Positions 31,236 to 38,697 of a stretch of DNA of 38,697 nt are shown piece after piece; position 1 is the first letter of the stretch; each line of letters starts with the position of its first letter. The notes under the pieces are model-generated. The model had not been told where the DNA came from. It saw only the letters and a list, made by a program, of their open reading frames with translations, and did not search any database. Both the position numbers and the translations under genes were made by a program. Source of the stretch: DATNPX01 sp036702975. Its GTDB lineage: Bacteria; Cyanobacteriota; Vampirovibrionia; Obscuribacterales; Obscuribacteraceae. The stretch covers positions 1-38,697 of the forward strand of contig DATNPX010000040.1 of NCBI GenBank assembly GCA_036702975.1, read 5' to 3'.

Positions 31236-32717
31236 ATGTTGAAATCAAGGAAAACGCACTTTGCATCACTCATAGCAGTTACAGCAGGTCTGTCCATGAG
31301 CATTTGCAGTGCCGGGGGGCAAGCCGCTGAAAAGGTAGAAACATCTTCGCCATTTTTTGCAAAGCCATATTTGCAATTAGGAAATCACCCGCATCCCAGC
31401 GCTTCGGAATCGGAAGATTTGCTCTGGTTAAGCAAAGAGAAAAAAAGCTGGTCCGTCGATGTAAAAGCGCATGACAGCAAGGTCTGGACGCCAGTGCGCA
31501 AACCGATCGCGCATCACTTGCTTGCAAATGCAGCACAACCAAATCTTGAAATATATTCATGCTCACTGACTGGATTGAAGCCGGGACAACTGTTTGACTA
31601 TCGCGTCAAAGCCAATAAAGAGGAAGTTTTCTCCGCCACCGGGCAAGCTCGCAAAACAGCAAAACAGCCGCTGCACATCGTTATCTTCGGCGACTGTGCA
31701 TCCGGCACCAGATCGCAGCGCAAGATTGCTTATGAATGCAGCAAATCGAACCCTGACCTTATTGTGGTGCCAGGCGACATTGTCTACCAATATGGACTGC
31801 TGCGCGAATATACTTCAAAATTCTTCCCCGTCTACAACGCCGAAGAAGCGCACCCAGACGTCGGTGCGCCTCTAACCAGATCTCACTTACTGGTGCCGGT
31901 TTTGGGCAATCATGACATTGCGTTCTTGCACACCAGCTTCAACACCGACCTGAACAAATTTCCTGACGCGCTCGCCTACTTTACGCTCTGGTCGCAACCT
32001 CTGAACGGACCAGTGACAAAAATCGGTGCAAAATATGCCACGCCGATTATTGGAAGCGAAGAACACAAAACGGCATTCTTCAAAAGCGCTGGCAGTAATT
32101 TTCCGGCTATGGCGAACTATTCATTCGACTATGGAAATACGCACTGGACCGTCCTGGATGGAAACTATTACATGGACTGGACGGACTCGACACTGCGAGA
32201 CTGGGTGCGAAAAGACTTGAAGGCAGCCAAAAATGCCCGGTGGAAATTCGTCACCTTCCATCAGCCCGGTTTTAGCGACGACGTGGAACACTCGATGGAA
32301 CAGCGCATGCGCCTGCTTTCCGACATCTTCGAGGAGACCGGAGTCGATGTAGTTTGGGCAGGGCACGTGCACAATTATCAGCGCACCTACCCACTTTATT
32401 TCAAAGCGAATTTGCACAAAGACGGAAAACCGATGCCCAATCCCGATGGCACAGTGCCTGGCACTTACAAGCTCGACAAAGAGTTCAACGGTAAAACAGT
32501 TACAACTCCCAGAGGCGTAATTTATGTCGTCACAGGTGCCGGTGGCGCGCAGCTTTATTCGCAAAAACAACAAACCGATAAGACTGAATTCGTTTATAAA
32601 TTCAACGGTGAAACACATTCGTATACAGTATGTGACATCAATGGCGATACCATGGAAGTGCGGCAGATCACAGAAGACGGCGCACCGCTGGACGAGTTCA
32701 AATTAACGAAGAAGTAG
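31236..32717 (+). CDS. Exported purple-acid-phosphatase-like metallophosphoesterase
   Basis: This exported enzyme should hydrolyse phosphate esters with a dinuclear metal centre. The 493-residue protein has a signal peptide (HFASLIAVTAGLSMSICSAG), a fibronectin-III-like N-terminal domain (residues about 35-140, ending LKPGQLFDYRVKAN) and a calcineurin-like domain. The latter has the metal motifs HIVIFGDC, VVPGDIVYQYG, LGNHD, TFHQPGF and WAGHVHNYQR. This domain order is that of bacterial purple acid phosphatases. The ATG at 31236 has GAGGA 8 bases upstream. A role in phosphate scavenging is inferred. The TMEM14 gene lies 47 bases downstream. Confidence 0.9.
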   Translation: MLKSRKTHFASLIAVTAGLSMSICSAGGQAAEKVETSSPFFAKPYLQLGNHPHPSASESEDLLWLSKEKKSWSVDVKAHDSKVWTPVRKPIAHHLLANAAQPNLEIYSCSLTGLKPGQLFDYRVKANKEEVFSATGQARKTAKQPLHIVIFGDCASGTRSQRKIAYECSKSNPDLIVVPGDIVYQYGLLREYTSKFFPVYNAEEAHPDVGAPLTRSHLLVPVLGNHDIAFLHTSFNTDLNKFPDALAYFTLWSQPLNGPVTKIGAKYATPIIGSEEHKTAFFKSAGSNFPAMANYSFDYGNTHWTVLDGNYYMDWTDSTLRDWVRKDLKAAKNARWKFVTFHQPGFSDDVEHSMEQRMRLLSDIFEETGVDVVWAGHVHNYQRTYPLYFKANLHKDGKPMPNPDGTVPGTYKLDKEFNGKTVTTPRGVIYVVTGAGGAQLYSQKQQTDKTEFVYKFNGETHSYTVCDINGDTMEVRQITEDGAPLDEFKLTKK

Positions 32718-32764
32718 GATGTCACTATGATAAGTTATTGCCGGTTACTGCAGATGGTGAATCA

Positions 32765-33097
32765 ATGAACTTTATGGAAGTCTCCCGCTATTACACCTTG
32801 TTCATGGCGGTGCTTGTTGCAGCCGGCGGCTTAATGGGCTTCTTGAAAGCGCAAAGCAAAGCTTCATTGATTTCAGGAGTAATCAGCGGAATTATTCTTG
32901 GCGCAATATTTGCAATTTCCAGCGGCCACCCCAAAGAAGCCACAGTAGGCGCTTTTGTCACTTACACGCTGTTGGATACTGTTTTCGCTTTACGCTTGAA
33001 GAAGACCAGAAAGTTCATGCCCGCCGGACTCATCCTAATCTTCTGCGCACTGGGGCAGGTCATAAGTGCGATCGCTTTCGCAACCTCGCCAGTTTAG
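32765..33097 (+). CDS. TMEM14 family small membrane protein
   Basis: A 110-residue protein with four hydrophobic segments and the TMEM14/UPF0136 signature AAGGLMGFLKAQSKASLISG. Relatives occur in eukaryotes, chloroplasts and cyanobacteria, where some have been linked to fatty-acid or haem-precursor transport; its function here is unknown. The ATG at 32765 follows a GGTGA ribosome-binding site. Its end overlaps the end of the convergent RND pump gene by 4 bases. Confidence 0.85.
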   Translation: MNFMEVSRYYTLFMAVLVAAGGLMGFLKAQSKASLISGVISGIILGAIFAISSGHPKEATVGAFVTYTLLDTVFALRLKKTRKFMPAGLILIFCALGQVISAIAFATSPV

Positions 33098-36000
33098 TGC
33101 GGAGCAACATTCTCGACTTGCACTTCTTCGTTGCGCTTTGCGCCCTTCCCAAAAACGAGCGCGTACACGGCAGGCAAAACGAGCAGCGTTAGCATTGTCG
33201 AACTGCACAAGCCGCCGATAACTACCGTTGCAAGGGGTTTCTGAACCTCCGCACCTGCGCTCTGAGAAATCGCCATCGGCAAGAATCCCAGAGATGCCAC
33301 CATAGCAGTCATGAGAACCGGGCGCAGACGCGTTTCAACACTCTTTCTCAGCGCCGACTCCACATCATCACCATCTGCAATCGATCTATTGACGGCAGAA
33401 ATCAGCACCAGACCGTTCAAAACAGCCACTCCGAAGAGCGCAACAAATCCGATGGTTGCCGGAACGCTCAGGTACATTCCACGAATCCAGAGCGCAAGAA
33501 TCCCGCCAATCAAAGCGAACGGAACATTCAGTAGAACTATCAAAGCTTCTTTGACCGAGCCAAATGTGAACGTCAGCAAGATGAATATGATCAAGATAGA
33601 CACAGGCACGACATACGACAGCCGCTTCATCGCCCTCTCTTGGTTCTCGAACTGCCCTCCCCAGGTCATGTAATAGCCTGGCTTCAGCTTCACTTCGGCG
33701 TTCAATTTCTGCTGGCACTCAGCCACGAATGATCCCACATCGCGCCCACGAACGTTGCACTGAACAACAATGCGACGCTGACCAAACTCACGATTGACCA
33801 GCTCCATGCCTTGTTCGATGCGAATGTCGGCAAGCTGACTGAGCGGAATTCTCTGACCGTTAGCCGCTTCGACCAGAAGATCGCCGACATTGGCAGGCTC
33901 GAGATCACTGCCTTTAGGAAGCTTGACTCGTAAGTCGAAACGCTTTCGTCCGTTCAAGACCTGCGATACTGGAGTGCCGATTATCGCCGTCTCGGAAATC
34001 TGGCGAATGTCATCGACATTGATTCCATAACGAGCCAGCCTGGCTCGATCGGGCGTAATCAGAATCTGAGCTGTACCGAAAACCCGTTCAACCTGAAGGT
34101 CTGTGGCGCCTTTGACGGAAGCGATGACGTTTTGAATAGCGGCAGCCTCTTGCTGCAGATAGTCGACATCATCGCCGAACAGCTTGACGGCAACGTCAGC
34201 ACGCACGCCGGAGACCAGCTCATCGACACGCATCGCGATTGGCTGAGTAAAGTTGAATTGTGCACCAGCGATCTGTGATTCGAGCATCTCACGTATTTTG
34301 GAAGTGACCGACTCTTTAGTAACTCCAGCTTTCCAGTCTTTCTTAGGTTTCAAAATAACGTAAACATCGGAAGCGTAAACGCCCATCGGGTCAGTAGCCA
34401 GGTCAGGGCGCCCCGTTCGAGACACGCAGGTTTTGACTTCAGGCAGTTGTTTGATTAACGCCTCGACGTGTGTCGCAACTTCTATTTGCCCCTGCAATGA
34501 GATGCTCGGCACATTTTTAATTTCAACGAGTATGTCGCCTTCGTCGAGCTTCGGCACAAACTCCGTTCCCAGGAATGGCAACGAAGATAGCGTTGCGATA
34601 AGGGCTACAAAAGCCAGCGATATGGTAATCAAACGATGCTTCAGTACTTGATTGAATAGCATCAAATACGGTGGCGTGACAAGCTTGAGAACAATACTTT
34701 CACGTTCCACGACTTTATTCGGCAGCAGCAAACTGCAAAGGACTGGAACAAGTATAAGCGAGATTAGAAGAGAACCAAGAAGCGCTGAACAGACAGTTAT
34801 CACCATCGGTGCAAACATCTTGTATTCCATGCCTTCCAGACACAAAATCGGAAGATAGACTACAGCAATAATGAGGATACCGAACAAGATCGGTCGGCAA
34901 ACCTGCCTGACTGAAACCTGAATAACTTCATTTTTATTGGCATTTCCAGCATGGCTCATATTCCGCATGATGTTTTCTACCATGACGATCGAGCCATCCA
35001 CAATCATGCCGAAATCGATGGCCCCCAGGCTCATGATATTGGCTGTGATACCAAGCCAGCGCATTCCTATGAAAGAAAACGTCATCGACAACGGAATTGC
35101 AAGGGCGACTATAAGAGCAGCCCGCAAATTGCCGACCATGAGTAAAAGCACCGCCACGACGAGAAATCCCCCCTCCAGCAGATTGCTTCGCACCGTATCG
35201 ATGGTTTGTTCTACGAGTCCTGACTGGTCGTAAAAGGGTTGCAGTGATATACCTTCAGGGAGAGTCTTCTGAACCTCGCGAATTTTTTCTTTGACACGAG
35301 CTATCACATCGCGACTGTTTTCGCCCTTCAACATCATTACCAGTCCGACAATAGCTTCACCCTCACCATCTTTGGTTGAAGCGCCCTGGCGCAAGGCGTT
35401 GCCGTGAGCTACGGTGGCGACGTTCTTAAGCAAAACTGGAACACCCTGCTTTCGCTTAACGATGATGTTTTCAATGTTGTCGATTGAATTGACTCTGCCG
35501 ATACCGCGAACCACATACTGCTCCTTCTCGTGGTTGATGATGCCGGCACCGAAATTCTCGTTATTCTGGCGAATCGCATTGAAAACATCTTGCATGGTCA
35601 AGTCATATTGCAGCAACCTGGTCGGCTCAATCGTGACTACATATTCGTCCGTAAAGCCGCCCCAGGTGTTGACTTCAGCCACACCAGGGACAGTTCGAAG
35701 TTGATACTTGATGTCGAAATCGTGCAGCGTCTTTAAATCTGTAAGCGATTTGTCAGCACCAGATACGGTGTACTGAAAAATTTCGCCCATAGCTGTGCTG
35801 GTCGGTCCCAATTGCGGAGAACAATCCGCAGGAATACGTGAGCGAGCTGTTTGCATGCGCTCGAAGACGATTTGACGGGCAAAGTACGTGTCAACGTTGT
35901 CCTTAAATACAACTGTGACAACAGACAAACCATATTTGGAAAGCGAACGAATCTGCACAATATTCGGCAGCCCGTTCATGATCGACTCAATCGGAATCGT

Positions 36001-36192
36001 GACCAATTGCTCTACTTCCAGCGGTCCCATAGCTGGAGCCTCTGTCAAGATTTGCACCTGGTTGTTGGCGAGATCTGGAAACGCATCGATAGGCAAATTG
36101 AGCAGCGCGTAAACTCCAGCTGCGAAGAATCCGACAAAAACGAGACATACTGCGAGTCTAAATTTTGTCAGTTTGGCGAAAAATTCTTCCAT
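33094..36192 (-). CDS. CzcA/CusA-type RND heavy-metal efflux pump
   Basis: The 1032-residue inner-membrane protein is an RND pump of the HME subfamily, which exports metal cations by proton antiport. It has the N-terminal helix and the NLPIDAFPDLANNQVQILTEAP opening, a porter domain, and 12 membrane segments. The diagnostic proton-relay motif in helix IV reads GAIDFGMIVDGSIVMVENIM, the D-F-G-x-x-x-D-x-x-x-x-x-x-E-N form of monovalent and divalent metal pumps. Length is normal (about 1020-1060). It starts 4 bases after the adaptor gene, so both are one operon. The metal (Cu/Ag or Co/Zn/Cd/Ni) cannot be fixed by eye. Confidence 0.95.
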   Translation of the reverse strand: MEEFFAKLTKFRLAVCLVFVGFFAAGVYALLNLPIDAFPDLANNQVQILTEAPAMGPLEVEQLVTIPIESIMNGLPNIVQIRSLSKYGLSVVTVVFKDNVDTYFARQIVFERMQTARSRIPADCSPQLGPTSTAMGEIFQYTVSGADKSLTDLKTLHDFDIKYQLRTVPGVAEVNTWGGFTDEYVVTIEPTRLLQYDLTMQDVFNAIRQNNENFGAGIINHEKEQYVVRGIGRVNSIDNIENIIVKRKQGVPVLLKNVATVAHGNALRQGASTKDGEGEAIVGLVMMLKGENSRDVIARVKEKIREVQKTLPEGISLQPFYDQSGLVEQTIDTVRSNLLEGGFLVVAVLLLMVGNLRAALIVALAIPLSMTFSFIGMRWLGITANIMSLGAIDFGMIVDGSIVMVENIMRNMSHAGNANKNEVIQVSVRQVCRPILFGILIIAVVYLPILCLEGMEYKMFAPMVITVCSALLGSLLISLILVPVLCSLLLPNKVVERESIVLKLVTPPYLMLFNQVLKHRLITISLAFVALIATLSSLPFLGTEFVPKLDEGDILVEIKNVPSISLQGQIEVATHVEALIKQLPEVKTCVSRTGRPDLATDPMGVYASDVYVILKPKKDWKAGVTKESVTSKIREMLESQIAGAQFNFTQPIAMRVDELVSGVRADVAVKLFGDDVDYLQQEAAAIQNVIASVKGATDLQVERVFGTAQILITPDRARLARYGINVDDIRQISETAIIGTPVSQVLNGRKRFDLRVKLPKGSDLEPANVGDLLVEAANGQRIPLSQLADIRIEQGMELVNREFGQRRIVVQCNVRGRDVGSFVAECQQKLNAEVKLKPGYYMTWGGQFENQERAMKRLSYVVPVSILIIFILLTFTFGSVKEALIVLLNVPFALIGGILALWIRGMYLSVPATIGFVALFGVAVLNGLVLISAVNRSIADGDDVESALRKSVETRLRPVLMTAMVASLGFLPMAISQSAGAEVQKPLATVVIGGLCSSTMLTLLVLPAVYALVFGKGAKRNEEVQVENVAPH

Positions 36193-36196
36193 TTGT

Positions 36197-37432
36197 CTAC
36201 TCGGCGTCTCCGACGCTTCCTTTCAACATTTCGGCTTTTAGTGTCAGTGCGCCCGATGTAACAACTCTCTCTCCGACGGAGAGCCCTGATTTGACAAGGT
36301 ATCCATCCATAATCCGCTGACCTAGTTCGATTCTTCGCTTTACGTACTTTCCATGTCCACGGTCGATAAAAACGAAACTTTCATTGTTGAATTGCTGCAA
36401 GGCACTGTCCGGAACGTAAGCGCCACGTGCCATGTCTTTGGTGACAATATCGACCTGTCCAAACATTCCCGGCTTTAAGAGCAAACCAGGATTGTTCAAC
36501 ACTGCACGCGCGACAAAGGTCTTGTTGTCACCCGCTTGAGGCTTAATGTAACTGATATGACCGGTGATAGTTTTGCCCGGCAAACTGTCGCTGCGGAAAA
36601 GTACCGCCTGTCCTATTTGTACTTTGCCGATATCTTTATCAAATACGTTTATATCCAACCAGACAGAAGAAAGGTCTGCCACCACATACAATGGCTTACT
36701 GTTATCGACGACATCCCCGAGCGTAATCGTTTTTTCAATTATGACTCCAGCTTTGGGAGAGCGCAGCGGACTTGAGGATGGAATGTTGTGGATATCCTCG
36801 GCCTGGCTCAGCTGCAGCCCATATTGCTTGAGCAGCGCCCGGGTCTCAGAGGTGATGTGTATGACGTGCTCTTTCAAGCCCTGCAATTCGATCTGGAGCA
36901 GATCGCGCGTATTCTGAGCTGCGACGAGGTCTTTCATTGGAGCGATGCCTTCTTTATTTAGCTGGTTGAGCCGGTCCAAATTTTTTTCGGCTAAAGAAAG
37001 TTTCGCCATTGCTTGCTTTTGATCGACTTCATTTTGATGCAATTGATGTATGAAATCACCTGCAACCCTCGTAACCTCAGGATTCTGCACTTTCGCAAGT
37101 ATTTGCCCAGCCTTGATTGAATCGCCCAGATTAGCCTGATCCGCTACAACGCGACCGGTCACCATACAGCTGATATGAAAAACGTTTGGCTCAGCAGCTT
37201 TTATTTCACCGGTTGTCCTGATTTGCGAATTGTCTGGCTCGGAAATTATCAGCGACGATTTGATACCAGATAACTCAACTGCTTTGCTGTTGATTGCCAC
37301 CGTATTGCCTGCAATTCCCGCTTTGGGAGGGTTGGGAACTACTTCCGAGGAGGCCGCGTGACGCTCACAACCATGCAAAAACAAGGTTGCGACCAGAAGC
37401 GTGAAGGATATATTGGTTGAGATACGTGCCAT
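36197..37432 (-). CDS. RND periplasmic adaptor lipoprotein, CzcB type
   Basis: The 411-residue adaptor (membrane fusion protein) joins the RND pump to an outer-membrane channel. The N-terminus is a lipoprotein signal peptide with a lipobox (LFLHGCERH; the Cys is the lipidated residue). A beta-barrel/lipoyl part (FHISCMVTGRVVADQANLGD), a helical hairpin (residues about 135-200) and the paired lipoyl half (SPLRSPKAGVIIEKTITLGD) follow, as in CzcB/CusB proteins. Length is normal. The pump gene follows after 4 bases. No CzcC/CusC outer-membrane gene lies next to it; the channel must be encoded elsewhere, or be shared. Confidence 0.93.
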   Translation of the reverse strand: MARISTNISFTLLVATLFLHGCERHAASSEVVPNPPKAGIAGNTVAINSKAVELSGIKSSLIISEPDNSQIRTTGEIKAAEPNVFHISCMVTGRVVADQANLGDSIKAGQILAKVQNPEVTRVAGDFIHQLHQNEVDQKQAMAKLSLAEKNLDRLNQLNKEGIAPMKDLVAAQNTRDLLQIELQGLKEHVIHITSETRALLKQYGLQLSQAEDIHNIPSSSPLRSPKAGVIIEKTITLGDVVDNSKPLYVVADLSSVWLDINVFDKDIGKVQIGQAVLFRSDSLPGKTITGHISYIKPQAGDNKTFVARAVLNNPGLLLKPGMFGQVDIVTKDMARGAYVPDSALQQFNNESFVFIDRGHGKYVKRRIELGQRIMDGYLVKSGLSVGERVVTSGALTLKAEMLKGSVGDAE

Positions 37433-37532
37433 AAAAGATTGAATCCGCTACCGCTATGCTAGCGCTGACTGAACTAATTATCCAGCAATTGCGAATTATT
37501 CGCGGACACTTCTTGTAATACGGGGCTGAATT

Positions 37533-38609
37533 CTAGGCGTGTTTCAGCTTCAGCAAGCGTTCTCGTCCTGCCACCAGCGTACTCATCTGCCTGCTAAAAC
37601 AGAATCGAACGTAGTTGCGACCTGTTGGCGCTGCAGGTCCAAAGAAGCTGGCCCCCGGCACAACTGCCACCCCAAGACTCTCAACCAGATGCTTTGTGAA
37701 ATGGAGATCGTTATCATAACCAAAACTGCTGATGTCACAGAAAGCGTAATACGCGCCTTCAGGCTTGAAGTAAGGAATTCCAACCATATCAAGTGTTTCG
37801 AGCATATACTGGCGACTTTCGTTGTATTCAGTCTCAAGCCCCTTGTAATAGCTATCCGGCATTTGCAGCGCGGTCACGCCGGCACGTTGAAGCGGCGCCG
37901 GTGAACCAACGGTGAGGAAATCGTGTACTTTTCGAATCGGCAGGGTTAGTTCTTTATTGGCAATAGCCCAACCAACTCTCCAACCGGTGACGCTGTATGT
38001 TTTGGAAAGACTGTTGATAGTGACGGTGAGATCTTCCATGCCAGGAAACGATCCAATCGCATAGTGCTTAGCACCATCGTACAAAATGTGCTCATAAATT
38101 TCGTCAGTGATTGCTAGCACTCCCCACTTCTGACACAGTTTGGCAATCGCTTGCAATTCCTCTTTCGAGAAAACTTTACCGGTAGGATTGTGAGGCGTGT
38201 TCAAAATGATTGCGCGGGTCTTGTCGCTAAAAGCTTTCTCCAGCTCGTTAAGATCAAAATCCCAATTCGGCGGATGCATAGAAACGTACTTCGGAGTGGC
38301 ACCAGATAAGATGGCATCTGGTCCATAATTTTCATAGAAGGGTTCAAAGACAATCACCTCGTCGCCCGGGTCTACGAGAGCCAACATGGTTGCCACCATG
38401 GCTTCTGTAGCTCCGCATGTCACCGTTATTTCGCTGTCGGGGTCGACGTTCATACCCGCATATTTTTTCGTCTTTTCTGCGATTGCCTGACGAAGCAGCG
38501 CGTCACCCCAGGTGACGGCATACTGATTGATGTTGTCATTGAGTGCTTGAGCGCCGGCCACCTTAAGTTCAGGCGGACAGGCAAAGTCGCCAGTATATGC
38601 TCGAAACAC
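37533..38609 (-). CDS. Class I/II PLP aminotransferase, 5' end disrupted
   Basis: This PLP aminotransferase resembles the methionine/kynurenine aminotransferase type (YbdL/KAT). Landmarks are NQYAVTWGDALLRQAI, TVTCGATEAMVATMLALVDP, NTPHNPTGKVFS, DEIYEHI, the PLP-Lys segment NSLSKTYSVTGWRVGW and the substrate-carboxylate Arg NYVRFCFS. It lacks about 35-40 N-terminal residues compared with the family. The sequence from 38583 to the window end is an exact inverse of 37705-37819 inside the same gene, so the first nine codons (MFRAYTGDF from GTG at 38609) are read from this inverted copy and are not authentic. Genuine sequence starts about codon 10 (ACPPELKVAG). Treat as a 5'-partial gene. Confidence 0.85.
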   Translation of the reverse strand: MFRAYTGDFACPPELKVAGAQALNDNINQYAVTWGDALLRQAIAEKTKKYAGMNVDPDSEITVTCGATEAMVATMLALVDPGDEVIVFEPFYENYGPDAILSGATPKYVSMHPPNWDFDLNELEKAFSDKTRAIILNTPHNPTGKVFSKEELQAIAKLCQKWGVLAITDEIYEHILYDGAKHYAIGSFPGMEDLTVTINSLSKTYSVTGWRVGWAIANKELTLPIRKVHDFLTVGSPAPLQRAGVTALQMPDSYYKGLETEYNESRQYMLETLDMVGIPYFKPEGAYYAFCDISSFGYDNDLHFTKHLVESLGVAVVPGASFFGPAAPTGRNYVRFCFSRQMSTLVAGRERLLKLKHA

Positions 38610-38697
38610 TTGATATGGTTGGAATTCCTTACTTCAAGCCTGAAGGCGCGTATTACGCTTTCTGTGACATCAGCAGTTTTGGTTATGATAACGATCT
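38583..38697. repeat. 115-bp perfect inverted duplicate at the window edge
   Basis: Every base of 38583-38697 is the reverse complement of 37705-37819, within the same aminotransferase gene. The arms are 763 bp apart, and the outer arm stops only because the window stops. The junction shares GACTTT with the expected native sequence. It is probably an assembly or amplification fold-back. Confidence 0.95.

Overview
The window looks like chromosomal DNA of a diderm (Gram-negative-type) bacterium of about 50% GC. It carries mraY, a GT9 glycosyltransferase, a lipoprotein efflux adaptor with an RND pump, a tRNA-Phe and many exported proteins. Several families point weakly to the non-photosynthetic Cyanobacteriota (Melainabacteria/Obscuribacterales type): a short stand-alone DprA-like protein, a TMEM14 protein, a zinc-ribbon Ser/Thr kinase, and abundant TPR and MshEN-like proteins. 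That placement is inference from gene content, not a database result. No rRNA, CRISPR array, prophage or intact insertion sequence was seen.

Layout. 1-4.7 kb (minus): a truncated membrane/GAF sensor protein, a 616-aa TPR protein, mraY and a DprA-like protein. 5-8.6 kb (plus): a PcrA/UvrD helicase with a long Gly/Asn/Ser/Tyr-rich insert, then ndk. 8.7-9.7 kb (minus): an exported thioredoxin-like gene interrupted in frame by a TAG and by a TGA; the TGA is followed by a hairpin that fits a bacterial SECIS element. 9.9-14.1 kb (plus): an Eis-like acetyltransferase, a zinc-ribbon Ser/Thr kinase and an exported protein. 14.1-21.4 kb: envelope and glycan genes (GT9 on minus; DegT aminotransferase, left-handed beta-helix acyltransferase, GT-C membrane glycosyltransferase and an MshEN-like protein on plus), with a small ribbon-helix-helix protein carrying a histone-H1-like tail behind a structured leader. 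21.4-23.1 kb: umuDC, with a UmuD that lacks both catalytic residues. 23.6-25.5 kb: selB. 25.6-33.1 kb: dedA, a degraded agmatinase, an exported protein, a DUF4385 protein, tRNA-Phe, a membrane-anchored protein of possible VirB8 type, small proteins, a purple-acid-phosphatase-like enzyme and a TMEM14 protein. 33.1-37.4 kb: a CzcA/CzcB-type metal efflux pair. 37.5 kb to the end: an aminotransferase whose 5' end runs into a 115-bp inverted copy of its own interior.

How the parts connect. SelB shows that the organism probably decodes UGA as selenocysteine. This makes the TGA at 9492-9490, at the redox-site position of a thioredoxin fold, a credible selenocysteine codon; the TAG 35 codons upstream remains unexplained. 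UmuD and UmuC overlap by one base and should be co-translated, but the UmuD cannot be a normal self-cleaving protease. The 16.5-21.4 kb cluster reads as one transcription unit for making and transferring a modified sugar. The right-hand edge is probably an assembly or amplification fold-back and should not be trusted.
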